Below, piece after piece: positions 1 through 8,828 of a stretch of DNA of 64,000 bases. The notes under the pieces are model-generated. The model saw only the letters and a program-made list of their open reading frames with translations, made no database searches and was not told the origin of the DNA. Origin of the DNA: Alkalihalobacillus pseudalcaliphilus (lineage in GTDB: Bacteria; Bacillota; Bacilli; Bacillales; Bacillaceae_D); assembly GCA_001038565.1 (NCBI GenBank), contig LFJO01000005.1, positions 1,023,207 through 1,087,206 on the forward strand. Direction: 5' to 3'. Made by a program: the position numbers and the translations under genes. Every line of letters starts with the position of its first letter. The stretch's first letter is position 1.

Positions 1-145
1 ATAAAAAACTATTTACTAATAATAGGTCTATAGTAATAATAGTGATATGAAACATTTTCTAATAGAGGAGATAATAAGGTAGAATTAAGTAAGTTATAAC
101 ATCTATCTTAATATTTATAGATTACTTTTATGAGGTGAATAAAGA

Positions 146-1732
146 GTGATAGAACAAATAAGGTTGAAAAATTTCAAAAAATTCAGAGAAGAGAGGATCA
201 GTTTAAATAAAGGCAGAAATATTCTAGTTGGTGAGAATGGTGTGGGAAAATCTTCAATATTATTAGCTATATCTTGTGTTTTAAGTGGAAGCTATTCTCT
301 AATTGAAAGGTTAGGCGTACATACACTTTTTAATATGGAAGCTATAAATGAATTTATGGTTAGTAATAAAGAATTCAAAGACTTACCAATCGTAGATGTT
401 GAATTGTTTATCAGTGAGGACATAATTAATCACGATTTAAATGGAAAAAAAAATTCTACAAAAGAGAAGAAAAATGGTTTGAGAATGCGCATATCACCTG
501 ATGAAGAATTGTCAGAATATATAGCAGATGCACTTAAAGATACAAGTATTTTTCCTTTTGAGTACTATAAAGTTGAATTCAATACTTTCTCAGACAGAAC
601 ATATAGTAGTTATAAGAGATATCCGAACTATATAAAATACTCATATTTGGATAGTTCTAAAGTGAATTCTAATAATGCAATGCAGGATTATATTAACCGA
701 ATATATGAAAGTAAAACCGATCGTACATTAAGAAATAGAATAAATAACAAATATAGGGATACTACTCAGAAGTTCTCTGATAGCTTGTACTCAGAATTTG
801 CATTAGAAAGCCCAAATGATTTAAAGATTAAATTAAATAATCAGAGTGGGAATAGTTTTCAAAACAATATTACAGTAGAAAAATCAGGGATACAAATTCA
901 AAATTTGGGACAAGGGGAAAGAATTTTTATAAATACTGAATTCTTGCTTACTAATTCATCAGATGATTCGAGAGTTGTTCTTATTGAAGAACCTGAAAAT
1001 CATCTCAGTTTCCTTAATATGCATAAACTAATTGATAAAATTATGGAGGCAGGGGACCAAAAGCAGTCGTTTATAGCAACACACAGTAATATGATAGCAT
1101 CTAGATTGGACCTTCAAAATGCTATCTTTTTTAGTGAACATGGTATTACTAGGTTGGAACAACTAAATAGTGATACTGCAAATTTTTTTGAAAAGGCACC
1201 AGATAATAATGTTCTTAATTTTATTCTTTCCAAAAGGGCTGTTCTAGTAGAAGGTGATGCTGAGTATATACTGATGAATGAATTCTATAAGTATGTTCAA
1301 AGTAATGAACCATATGCTGAAGATATATCTATTGTCGCCTGTGGAGGAAAGACATTTAAAAGATACTTAGAAATAGCAAAGATACTTGATAAGAAAGTTG
1401 CAGTAATTACAGATAATGACCATGATTACGAAAAAAATATAACTGAATATTACTCAAGTTTTGTTACAGAGAAGATTAGAATTTTTGCTGATAAGGAAGA
1501 TTTAAGACATACATTTGAAGTTAGCCTATATGAGTATAACAAGACATTTATAGATGATAATTTAAAGAGTCACAATATGTCTAAAGGCGTTCAACATTAT
1601 ATGTTAAGTAATAAGGCTGAGGCTGCATTTAGATTATTATGTGTTTTTACCGATAATAACGAGAACACGAGCTTAGATTACTTTGAAATTCCTACATATA
1701 TTAAGGATGCTATTGTATGGATAAGAAATTAG
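146..1732 (+). CDS. OLD-family ATP-dependent nuclease, Gabija GajA-like
   Basis: Likely an ATPase-nuclease of an anti-phage system. Visible: Walker A GENGVGKSS at residues 29-37, an ABC-type signature LGQGE at 254-258, Walker B IEEPE at 280-284 followed by an ATHSN switch, then a C-terminal TOPRIM domain with VEGD (Glu369, Asp371) and DNDHD at 423-427. This ATPase-then-TOPRIM order is that of OLD nucleases. At 528 aa it is somewhat shorter than typical GajA (near 580). The start is GTG with GAGGTG 8 nt upstream. It overlaps the helicase gene by 16 nt, so the two are probably translated together. OLD plus UvrD-like helicase is the Gabija arrangement; the family is well supported, the defence role is inferred. 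Confidence 0.8.
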   Translation: MIEQIRLKNFKKFREERISLNKGRNILVGENGVGKSSILLAISCVLSGSYSLIERLGVHTLFNMEAINEFMVSNKEFKDLPIVDVELFISEDIINHDLNGKKNSTKEKKNGLRMRISPDEELSEYIADALKDTSIFPFEYYKVEFNTFSDRTYSSYKRYPNYIKYSYLDSSKVNSNNAMQDYINRIYESKTDRTLRNRINNKYRDTTQKFSDSLYSEFALESPNDLKIKLNNQSGNSFQNNITVEKSGIQIQNLGQGERIFINTEFLLTNSSDDSRVVLIEEPENHLSFLNMHKLIDKIMEAGDQKQSFIATHSNMIASRLDLQNAIFFSEHGITRLEQLNSDTANFFEKAPDNNVLNFILSKRAVLVEGDAEYILMNEFYKYVQSNEPYAEDISIVACGGKTFKRYLEIAKILDKKVAVITDNDHDYEKNITEYYSSFVTEKIRIFADKEDLRHTFEVSLYEYNKTFIDDNLKSHNMSKGVQHYMLSNKAEAAFRLLCVFTDNNENTSLDYFEIPTYIKDAIVWIRN

Positions 1733-2733
1733 GAATTAAAGTAGCAATAAATGCTGTTGCAGGTTCAGGTAAGACAAGTTATATTGTTAAACAACTTAAT
1801 AATGAAACTAAAAAAAGTTTAATAATAACGTATACACAAGCAAATCAGCAAAATATAAAAGAAAAGATAATTGCAAAATTCGGTTATTTACCTGCTAATA
1901 TTTATGTATATGGTTATTTCGAATTTCTATTAAATTTTATAATTAAGCCACTGTGTCCATATGAAGTTGAAAATATAAGTTATGAAAACCCTAGTTATAA
2001 AATTACCAGTCCTTTTACTAAAGATAAAAAAAGGATATTTTCTAATAGGATGGCTAAATATATTATTGATAAATTACCTGAATATAAAAATAGGATAGAT
2101 AAATATTTTGATGAGGTGTTTATTGATGAGATGCAAGATTTAGCTTCTGATGACTTTAGATGGATGCTATCATTATCAGAACTAATTATTCCAGTAACAT
2201 TGGTTGGCGATTTCTATCAGTCAACATTTGCTTCAAGTAGACGAGGTAATCATCTTGGCAAATTATATGATGAATCTTGTGTGTATAATGAAAAACTTGA
2301 GGAGAGTGGCTTTCTAATTGATGCTACAACTCTTGTAGAAAGCTATAGGTGTACTCAAACTGTCTGTGATTTTATAAAAGAACACTTAGAAATTAAGATA
2401 GATCCAAAGTACAATATAATATCTGAAATAAGACTAATTGAAGATATAGAGACAATTGAACAGATTTTAGAGGATGATAGCATCGTAAAGCTCTTCTACC
2501 AAAATTCTATGAAATTTAATATAAACAGTGATAACTGGGGTAATTCGAAAGGAATGACATTTAATGAGGTATGTGTAGTACTAAACGATAGTACTTTTAA
2601 TAAATATAAACAAAATAAATTAAATGAATTAGCTCCACTTACTAAAAAGAAGTTATATGTGGCTTGTACAAGATCGAATGGGAACTTATGGTTTATAAAA
2701 CAAAATGATATAGTGGATAAGTATAAAAAATAA
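1717..2733 (+). CDS. Compact UvrD-like SF1 helicase, Gabija GajB-like
   Basis: Probable partner of the upstream OLD nuclease. SF1 motifs are in order: Walker A AVAGSGKTS (13-21), a motif Ia-like TYTQANQQNI, motif II DEMQD at 137-141, motif III VGDFYQS, the YRCTQTVCDFI segment, a KGMTFNEV segment, and motif VI YVACTRS near the C-terminus. At 338 aa it is far shorter than UvrD (over 700) and shorter than typical GajB (near 490), so accessory subdomains must be minimal or missing. The ATG lies inside the last codons of the nuclease gene, with no clear independent ribosome binding site, which suggests translational coupling. It could be an ATPase or DNA sensor rather than a processive helicase. 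Confidence 0.75.
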   Translation: MDKKLGIKVAINAVAGSGKTSYIVKQLNNETKKSLIITYTQANQQNIKEKIIAKFGYLPANIYVYGYFEFLLNFIIKPLCPYEVENISYENPSYKITSPFTKDKKRIFSNRMAKYIIDKLPEYKNRIDKYFDEVFIDEMQDLASDDFRWMLSLSELIIPVTLVGDFYQSTFASSRRGNHLGKLYDESCVYNEKLEESGFLIDATTLVESYRCTQTVCDFIKEHLEIKIDPKYNIISEIRLIEDIETIEQILEDDSIVKLFYQNSMKFNINSDNWGNSKGMTFNEVCVVLNDSTFNKYKQNKLNELAPLTKKKLYVACTRSNGNLWFIKQNDIVDKYKK

Positions 2734-2769
2734 AATGATTAATATCAGATGAAAAGGGGATATAAATAT

Positions 2770-2903
2770 TTCATTAATTCATCATCAGCCCGACTGATAC
2801 GTTCTAATTTATAGACAATCACCGTGTCGCCTTTACGCAAAATTTTAAGAAGCTCATCTAACTGCGGTCGTTTTATTTTCTTACCTGATTCTTTTATTTA
2901 TAG
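2770..2903 (-). pseudogene. Serine resolvase N-terminal domain remnant
   Basis: On the minus strand one frame reads KRPQLDELLKILRKGDTVIV then YKLERISRADDEL, the typical central part of a resolvase catalytic domain. The N-terminal catalytic Ser region and the DNA-binding end are absent, and a stop lies just upstream in frame. This is a decayed end of a mobile element between the defence pair and the arsenic locus. Confidence 0.7.
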
Positions 2904-2942
2904 AATGAAAGGAAGATGCATATTTCAGTTACTGTTAGAATT

Positions 2943-2973
2943 AAAAAAACAGACCTAATAATTAGATCTGTTT
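2943..2973 (-). terminator. Terminator of the arsenic-locus flavoprotein gene
   Basis: Read on the minus strand, AACAGATCTAAT pairs with ATTAGGTCTGTT and is followed by a T run, right at the stop codon of the flavoprotein gene. Confidence 0.75.
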
Positions 2974-4273
2974 AACAAGTATTATCTGAACAACAATTAT
3001 TTTCAATTTGAATAGGGAATTTTGTGCTGTTAGGTGGGGTTACGGAACAAACACCAGTCTCAGGCAATTTTAACTCCACTCTTTTAGCTGCTTCTATATC
3101 TCCACATAGAAAAGCTGTCACAGATCTAGCTTGTTCGTACCCAGTAGCCATTAAAAATGTAGGAGCACGACCATAACTCTTTGCACCAATAATATAAAAA
3201 TCTTTTTCTGGTTGTCTTAACTCTTTTTCTCCATGAGGACGTACCGTACCACAACTATGAATATTTGGATCGATTAAAGTAGCTAAGTCCTTAACACTTT
3301 CCAATGTTGAATCGAAGGTAAAACGAATATTTCGTAAGAAATCAAAGTTTGGATGTGCCCCTGTGTTGGCAATAATTTCGTCTATATTTTCTATTTTAAT
3401 GTTTTGTCCTTTGCGAACCCCATTTAACAATGTCTTCTTTTGTGTATTTACTTCGTAAGAACTAATATAGGTTTCGGTATATACATTAATTAACTCTTTT
3501 TGAAGATAGGTTGATAGTCTTATCCCTAGTTCACCTCGTGCAGGAAGTTGATCAAGGGTACCTCCACCTAGAGCACTTGTGATGTTTTCTTTTCTAATTA
3601 TCCATGTGATGTTCGTTTCTGGAGCAGACCTTTTAAGTTCTGCAAGGTCAAGAAGTGTATTAATTGCAGAGTGACCACTTCCGACAACAGCTACATGCTT
3701 GTTTTCATATTTATGTCGTTCTTCATGGAGTATATCGGGTAAACCATAAGATATAGGAGCTTCTTTTTGTTCATCAATGCCATTAACAATAGAGTTTGGG
3801 TTTTCCCAAGTGCCTGTTGCATCTATAACTGCTCTTGCTTCATAATTTTGAATTGATCCGTTTTCCTTTACTGTTATAACAAAAGGGGCATTATCTCGGC
3901 CATTAGTTCTTACCTTATCAAATCCTTTACGTGAAATATTGATAACTTGACTATTATAATGAATCGACTCTTTCATTTCAGGTAAAGTTGCAAGAGGTTG
4001 TAGATACTCAGTCACAATTTCTTTTCCAAGAGGAAGCAAATCTTTATCAGGTAATGGAATATGTTGTTGTTCTAATAAAATCTTAGCTGCTGAATTAATA
4101 TTGTATTCCCAAGGAGAAAATAATCGAACATTTCCGTACTGTAAAAAACTTGTTCCGACTTGGTTTCCGCTTTCAAATAATATAAAATCTTCTTTTCTTT
4201 CAACAAGGTGAGCTGCTGCGGCGAGCCCAACAGGTCCTCCTCCAATAATTGCTACAGGAAATTTTTTCTCCAT
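2972..4273 (-). CDS. Ars-associated FAD/NAD(P)-dependent flavoprotein
   Basis: A 433-aa two-dinucleotide-binding flavoprotein of the monooxygenase/pyridine nucleotide oxidoreductase type. The FAD site GGGPVG is at residues 11-16 and a second Rossmann motif VAVVGSGHSA follows near residue 194. The protein ends in ENNCCSDNTC, a Cys-rich tail that could bind a thiophilic metalloid. It is divergent from arsR across a palindromic operator, so it should be arsenic-induced. Flavoproteins of this kind recur in ars clusters, where a redox role on arsenic species is suspected. The substrate is not shown by the sequence. AAGGAG sits 8 nt before the ATG. Confidence 0.8.
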   Translation of the reverse strand: MEKKFPVAIIGGGPVGLAAAAHLVERKEDFILFESGNQVGTSFLQYGNVRLFSPWEYNINSAAKILLEQQHIPLPDKDLLPLGKEIVTEYLQPLATLPEMKESIHYNSQVINISRKGFDKVRTNGRDNAPFVITVKENGSIQNYEARAVIDATGTWENPNSIVNGIDEQKEAPISYGLPDILHEERHKYENKHVAVVGSGHSAINTLLDLAELKRSAPETNITWIIRKENITSALGGGTLDQLPARGELGIRLSTYLQKELINVYTETYISSYEVNTQKKTLLNGVRKGQNIKIENIDEIIANTGAHPNFDFLRNIRFTFDSTLESVKDLATLIDPNIHSCGTVRPHGEKELRQPEKDFYIIGAKSYGRAPTFLMATGYEQARSVTAFLCGDIEAAKRVELKLPETGVCSVTPPNSTKFPIQIENNCCSDNTC

Positions 4274-4349
4274 ATAAACAACTCCTTATTTAATCAATTA
4301 TTTTTGATTTATTGATAAAAAAAATAAAACAACAAGATCTTCTTTTGAT

Positions 4350-4369
4350 TAATCAAATTAATTTGATTA
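4350..4369. promoter_or_regulatory. ArsR operator, perfect 20-bp palindrome
   Basis: TAATCAAATTAATTTGATTA is identical to its reverse complement. A second palindrome, TTGATTAATCAA, overlaps its left side (4345-4356). It lies in the divergent region between the flavoprotein gene and arsR, where an ArsR repressor would control both directions. Confidence 0.8.
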
Positions 4370-4447
4370 TTAAATCGTACAATATTTGATAAAAATTGGC
4401 AAGGTATAAATCAAAAAAATAAATATAATCGAATATTTATATTTACA

Positions 4448-4477
4448 TTGACTTATATAACTGTTTTCTAATATAAT
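4448..4477 (+). promoter_or_regulatory. Promoter of the ars operon
   Basis: A -35 TTGACT (4448-4453) and a -10 TATAAT (4472-4477) are separated by 18 nt. The -10 box overlaps the upstream ATG at 4476, so that ATG cannot be in the transcript and the arsR start must lie further downstream. Confidence 0.8.
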
Positions 4478-4502
4478 GCGATTGAAAGGAGAGATGCATG
4501 TG

Positions 4503-4844
4503 ATGGTAAAAGAAACACATTCTATAGAAGAGTTAACAAGTTGTTTAAAGATTATTAGTGATCCAACACGTTTATTAATTATTAAGCTTGTAGAGAAGCG
4601 TACTTTTTGTGTCTGTCAATTGGTAGATATGCTAAATATGAGTCAACCAGCGGTCAGTCAACACTTACGAAAACTTAAGCAAGCAGGTCTAATAAATGAA
4701 GAGCGTAGAGGACAATGGCGCTTTTTCTCTTTGAATCAAGGATCGTCATACTTTCCTCTTATCAAAGATGTCATCGAACGTATTAGTTCTGATAATGATG
4801 AATTGAAACGGGCACTTTCGAAGGAACGACCTGTAGACTGTTAA
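4503..4844 (+). CDS. arsR: ArsR/SmtB arsenic-sensing repressor
   Basis: A winged-helix repressor with the first recognition helix carrying CVCQL, the two-Cys site of type I ArsR proteins, and the HTH segment MSQPAVSQHLRKLKQAGL. Arsenite binding to the Cys pair would release the operator. The start is placed at ATG 4503 because AAAGGAGAG ends 9 nt upstream, while the longer frame from 4476 begins inside the -10 box. It is the first gene of the ars operon and is 12 nt from arsB. Confidence 0.9.
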   Translation: MVKETHSIEELTSCLKIISDPTRLLIIKLVEKRTFCVCQLVDMLNMSQPAVSQHLRKLKQAGLINEERRGQWRFFSLNQGSSYFPLIKDVIERISSDNDELKRALSKERPVDC

Positions 4845-4856
4845 GGGGGGATAAAG

Positions 4857-6155
4857 TTGACTTCTGTTATTTTAGCATCAGCGATTTTTTTAGTGACTCT
4901 CATCTTGGTTATATGGCAGCCGAAAAATTTGAATATTGGCTGGTCGGCCTGTGGAGGAGCGATTCTTGCACTATTGTTAGGGGTTGTCAGTTTTTCTGAT
5001 GTAATTGATGTAACAGGGATTGTTTGGAATGCGACACTAACATTTATTGCGGTTATTATCATTTCGTTAATTTTAGACGAAATTGGCTTTTTTGAATGGT
5101 CGGCTCTACATATGGCAAGGGTTGCAAAAGGGAATGCTATTCTCATGTTTGTCTATGTTTGTATGCTTGGTTCACTTGTAGCGGCTTTTTTCGCCAACGA
5201 TGGTGCTGCATTAATCTTAACACCGATTGTTCTAGCAATGGTTCGTTCTTTGAACTTTAATGAAAAAATGGTATTTCCATTTATCATCGCAAGTGGATTT
5301 ATTGCTGATACAACTTCTTTACCTCTAATTGTAAGTAACTTAGTAAACATTGTATCTGCTGATTACTTTGGAATTGGATTTGTTGAATATGCAACCAGAA
5401 TGATTGTGCCAAACTTCTTTGCTCTTATTTCAAGTATTATTGTTCTTTTATTATATTTTAGAAAGAGTATTCCAAAGCGATACGATTATTCGCAATTAAA
5501 AGAGCCAGTTCATGCGATTAAAGACGAAAAGATGTTTCGCCTTTCTTGGATAGTCTTAGGGGTTCTACTTGTTGGTTATTTGGTTAGTGAATTTTTGCAT
5601 ATCCCTGTATCAATCGTTGCTGGAGTTATTGCCTTGGCTTTCTTGGCCATTGCAAGAAAGAGTCCAGCTGTTGAAACAAAAACTGTTCTTAAAGGAGCAC
5701 CATGGAATATTGTCTTCTTCTCCATTGGGATGTACGTTGTCGTGTATGGTTTGCGTAATGTAGGATTAACCGACGTTTTATCAGATGTCATTCAGACCGT
5801 CGCTGATCATGGATTATTCGCTGCTACGATGGGAATGGGATTCATCGCGGCGATCCTATCATCGGTGATGAACAATATGCCCACTGTGTTAATTGATGCC
5901 ATTGCAATTGCCGGTACAGATACAACGGGCTTAACGAGAGAAGCATTGATTTATGCCAATATTATTGGTGCTGATTTAGGACCTAAAATTACACCAATTG
6001 GTTCATTAGCTACGCTGTTGTGGCTCCACGTTCTATCTCAAAAAGGAGTTAAGATTTCATGGGGGACTTACTTTAAAACAGGAATTATCATTACAGTCCC
6101 AGTTTTATTTATGACCCTACTTGGGTTATATGCTTGGTTATTATTTATTTATTAA
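4857..6155 (+). CDS. arsB: ArsB arsenite efflux permease
   Basis: A 432-aa polytopic membrane protein with about 12 hydrophobic segments, matching the ArsB/NhaD ion transporter family in length. Conserved loops such as [14 protein letters not shown] and [10 protein letters not shown] fit ArsB. It exports arsenite across the cell membrane, powered alone by the proton-motive force or together with the ArsA ATPase encoded two genes downstream. The start is TTG with a G-run ribosome binding site right after arsR. Several reverse-strand frames inside it are shadows. Confidence 0.93.
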   Translation: MTSVILASAIFLVTLILVIWQPKNLNIGWSACGGAILALLLGVVSFSDVIDVTGIVWNATLTFIAVIIISLILDEIGFFEWSALHMARVAKGNAILMFVYVCMLGSLVAAFFANDGAALILTPIVLAMVRSLNFNEKMVFPFIIASGFIADTTSLPLIVSNLVNIVSADYFGIGFVEYATRMIVPNFFALISSIIVLLLYFRKSIPKRYDYSQLKEPVHAIKDEKMFRLSWIVLGVLLVGYLVSEFLHIPVSIVAGVIALAFLAIARKSPAVETKTVLKGAPWNIVFFSIGMYVVVYGLRNVGLTDVLSDVIQTVADHGLFAATMGMGFIAAILSSVMNNMPTVLIDAIAIAGTDTTGLTREALIYANIIGADLGPKITPIGSLATLLWLHVLSQKGVKISWGTYFKTGIIITVPVLFMTLLGLYAWLLFIY

Positions 6156-6176
6156 GTTAAAAAGGAGCAATTTATC

Positions 6177-6596
6177 ATGTCTAAAAAAACAATTTATTTT
6201 CTATGTACAGGAAACTCTTGCCGTAGTCAAATGGCTGAAGGATGGGCTAAACATTATTTAGCTGATGAGTGGAATGTTTATAGTGCAGGAATCGAAGCTC
6301 ATGGTTTAAATCCAAACGCAGTAAAGGCAATGAAAGAAGTTGATATTGATATTTCAACTCAGACTTCTGATATCATTGACCCTGAAATTTTAAACAATGC
6401 TGATTTTGTTGTGACATTATGTGGGGATGCGGCTGATAAATGTCCGATGACACCACCTCATGTAAGACGTGACCACTGGGGTTTTGATGATCCGGCAAAA
6501 GCGGAAGGAACAGATGAGGAGAAGTGGGCGTTTTTCCAACGTGTTCGTAATGAGATCGGAGATCGAATCCAACGTTTTGCTGAAACAGGGAAGTAA
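6177..6596 (+). CDS. arsC: ArsC thioredoxin-coupled arsenate reductase
   Basis: Reduces arsenate to arsenite in the cytoplasm so that ArsB can export it. The protein has the low-molecular-weight phosphatase loop CTGNSCRS, with nucleophile Cys10 and Arg16, plus Cys82 and Cys89, the relay pair of the thioredoxin-dependent ArsC class of pI258 and B. subtilis. Length is the usual 139 aa. A thioredoxin reductase gene lies in the same operon, which fits this coupling. Confidence 0.95.
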   Translation: MSKKTIYFLCTGNSCRSQMAEGWAKHYLADEWNVYSAGIEAHGLNPNAVKAMKEVDIDISTQTSDIIDPEILNNADFVVTLCGDAADKCPMTPPHVRRDHWGFDDPAKAEGTDEEKWAFFQRVRNEIGDRIQRFAETGK

Positions 6597-6679
6597 AAAA
6601 GAATGGCCGGGAGTGAGAGTCTTCTCGGCTATATTGTTCACATGTATATAAGTGTATCTTTATATAAGGAGCGATGGTT

Positions 6680-7051
6680 ATGAAGAAGGTTGAAATATTT
6701 GATCCAGCGATGTGCTGTGATACAGGTGTGTGTGGTCCTGTTGTCGATCCAAAATTAACAGAATTAGCGACATCTATTCAAACTTTGATTCAAAAGGGAT
6801 TTCCGATTACTCGCTATAACTTAGCGAATAATCCTGCTGCTTTTGTTGAGAATCAATTAGTGAATAAAGTTCTGCATGAAAAAGGCCCAGAGGCGTTACC
6901 AATTGTTATTGTTGACCAAAAAATAGAAAAAATTGGTGAATACCCAACAGCAGAAGATTTTTCAACTTGGTATGAGATTGATAAAAGTGAATTGAAAATA
7001 AAAGAACCCAAATCAAAACTAAACATTACACTTCAACCAAAGGAGAATTAA
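6680..7051 (+). CDS. arsD: ArsD arsenite metallochaperone
   Basis: Delivers arsenite to ArsA. The N-terminus holds the vicinal pair and the third Cys in DPAMCCDTGVCGP, corresponding to Cys12, Cys13 and Cys18 of plasmid ArsD. AAGGAG ends 8 nt before ATG 6680; the ATG at 6674 is only 2 nt away from it, so 6680 is the better start (123 aa). The gene ends 1 nt before arsA, the usual arsDA pairing. Confidence 0.93.
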   Translation: MKKVEIFDPAMCCDTGVCGPVVDPKLTELATSIQTLIQKGFPITRYNLANNPAAFVENQLVNKVLHEKGPEALPIVIVDQKIEKIGEYPTAEDFSTWYEIDKSELKIKEPKSKLNITLQPKEN

Positions 7052-7052
7052 A

Positions 7053-8816
7053 ATGTACCCTACATTTACACCAGAAGTAGCGAATCAAACCCCATTTCTT
7101 TTCTTTACTGGAAAAGGAGGAGTTGGGAAAACTTCAACAGCTTCTGCAACAGCTGTTTCGCTAGCTGATTCGGGTAAAAAAGTGTTGATTGTTAGTACAG
7201 ATCCCGCATCGAATTTACAAGATGTGTTTGGAATGGAGTTAAGCAATGAACCACAACCTGTCAAAGAAGTGGAAGGACTATATATATGTAACCTTGATCC
7301 AGAGGAGGCCGCTAAACATTATAGAGATAAGGTAATTGGTCCTTACAAAGGAAAGTTACCTAAATCTATTGTAGCTCAAATGGAGGAACAATTATCCGGT
7401 GCATGTACAGTTGAAATTGCTGCTTTCGATGAGTTCACCAATTTATTAGCGGACAAATCGGTTTTAGAACAATTTGATCATATTCTCTTTGATACAGCAC
7501 CTACTGGTCATACACTTCGATTATTAAAACTACCGACAGCTTGGAATGGGTTTCTTGAAGATTCTACTCATGGTGCTTCTTGTTTAGGACCTCTTGCAGG
7601 ATTAACTGAGAAAAAAGAGTTATATGAAAAAACGGTTCACGCTTTAAGTGATCGAGAGAAAACGACTCTCATTCTCGTTTCTAGACCAGATGTAGCAAGT
7701 TTTAAAGAGGCAGAACGAGCATCTATTGAGCTTAATGATATTGGTGTGAGTAATCAATTTTTTGTAGTTAATGGTCTTTACCAAACTAAAAAAGAAGGTG
7801 ATTCGATTTCAGAAGCTTTTTATGCTAAGCAACAGAAAGCGATTCAATCTATGTCACCTTATTTAAAAGCAATGAATATTTACCAACTACCTTTCGTCTC
7901 GTATTCTTTAACTGGAATTAACAACTTAAGTAGTTTATTTAATTATAAAGTAGACGTAATAACTGAAGATAATGTAACACTCGATCGGCATGAGTTGGAA
8001 TCGATTCAAGGTTTAGTTGAGAATTATTCGACTCAGGGAACTCGTGTGATTATGACGATGGGGAAAGGCGGTGTCGGGAAAACAACGATTGCCTCTCTTT
8101 TAGCTGTAGGTCTTGTTGAGAAAGGACATCGTGTGCATTTAACGACAACAGACCCAGCTGCTCATATAGCTGATCGTTTTCAAGATACAGGTACAGAAAA
8201 ATTAAGCATTTCACGAATTAACCCGGAAGCGGAGGTAGAAAAATACAAACAAGAAGTTTTAAATGAAGCTGTTAACTTAGGTGATGAAGCAAGGGCCTAT
8301 TTAGAGGAAGACTTGCGTTCTCCTTGTACAGAAGAGATTGCGGTGTTCCATGCTTTTGCGAATGTCGTTGCAAGAGCTGATAATGAGATTGTCATTATTG
8401 ATACAGCACCAACTGGTCATACGTTGTTATTACTTGATGCTTCTCAGTCTTATCATAAAGAGTTAGAGCGTTCAACTGGTGAGGTTCCAGAAAGCGTAAA
8501 AAATCTCCTTCCACGTTTACGTAATGCGAAGGAAACGGATGTGGTTCTTGTAACACTTCCAGAAGCTACACCTGTACTTGAAGCGGAACGCTTACAAAAG
8601 GACTTAAAACGTGCAGGTATACATCCGCAAACGTGGGTGATCAACCAAAGTCTTTATAAAACTGAAGTAAGTGAAACAGTATTACGGGCAAAAGCGAATA
8701 GCGAAAAGAAATGGATAAAAGAAGTAAGTCAGAACATGGCATCTCAAACGATTCTTTTACCTTGGTTAGAAGAGGATGCGATTGGATATGACGAAATGAG
8801 AAAGTTAACCACTTGA
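7053..8816 (+). CDS. arsA: ArsA arsenite-stimulated ATPase
   Basis: A 587-aa tandem ATPase that energises ArsB. Two deviant Walker A motifs GKGGVGKT occur at residues 20-27 and 337-344, each followed by a DTAPTGHTL signature. Cys118, Cys177 and Cys425 occupy the places of the three metalloid-binding cysteines of plasmid R773 ArsA. Both halves appear intact. It sits between arsD and trxB with short gaps, in one operon. Confidence 0.95.
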   Translation: MYPTFTPEVANQTPFLFFTGKGGVGKTSTASATAVSLADSGKKVLIVSTDPASNLQDVFGMELSNEPQPVKEVEGLYICNLDPEEAAKHYRDKVIGPYKGKLPKSIVAQMEEQLSGACTVEIAAFDEFTNLLADKSVLEQFDHILFDTAPTGHTLRLLKLPTAWNGFLEDSTHGASCLGPLAGLTEKKELYEKTVHALSDREKTTLILVSRPDVASFKEAERASIELNDIGVSNQFFVVNGLYQTKKEGDSISEAFYAKQQKAIQSMSPYLKAMNIYQLPFVSYSLTGINNLSSLFNYKVDVITEDNVTLDRHELESIQGLVENYSTQGTRVIMTMGKGGVGKTTIASLLAVGLVEKGHRVHLTTTDPAAHIADRFQDTGTEKLSISRINPEAEVEKYKQEVLNEAVNLGDEARAYLEEDLRSPCTEEIAVFHAFANVVARADNEIVIIDTAPTGHTLLLLDASQSYHKELERSTGEVPESVKNLLPRLRNAKETDVVLVTLPEATPVLEAERLQKDLKRAGIHPQTWVINQSLYKTEVSETVLRAKANSEKKWIKEVSQNMASQTILLPWLEEDAIGYDEMRKLTT

Positions 8817-8828
8817 GGAGGCATTATC

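Noticed and set aside
4476-4502. Upstream ATG extending the first arsR
   Set aside because: The -10 TATAAT box overlaps it and the ribosome binding site lies downstream, so it cannot be translated from the mapped promoter.
4841-5350. Reverse-strand frames inside arsB
   Set aside because: They mirror a strong membrane protein gene, have no ribosome binding site and no family features.
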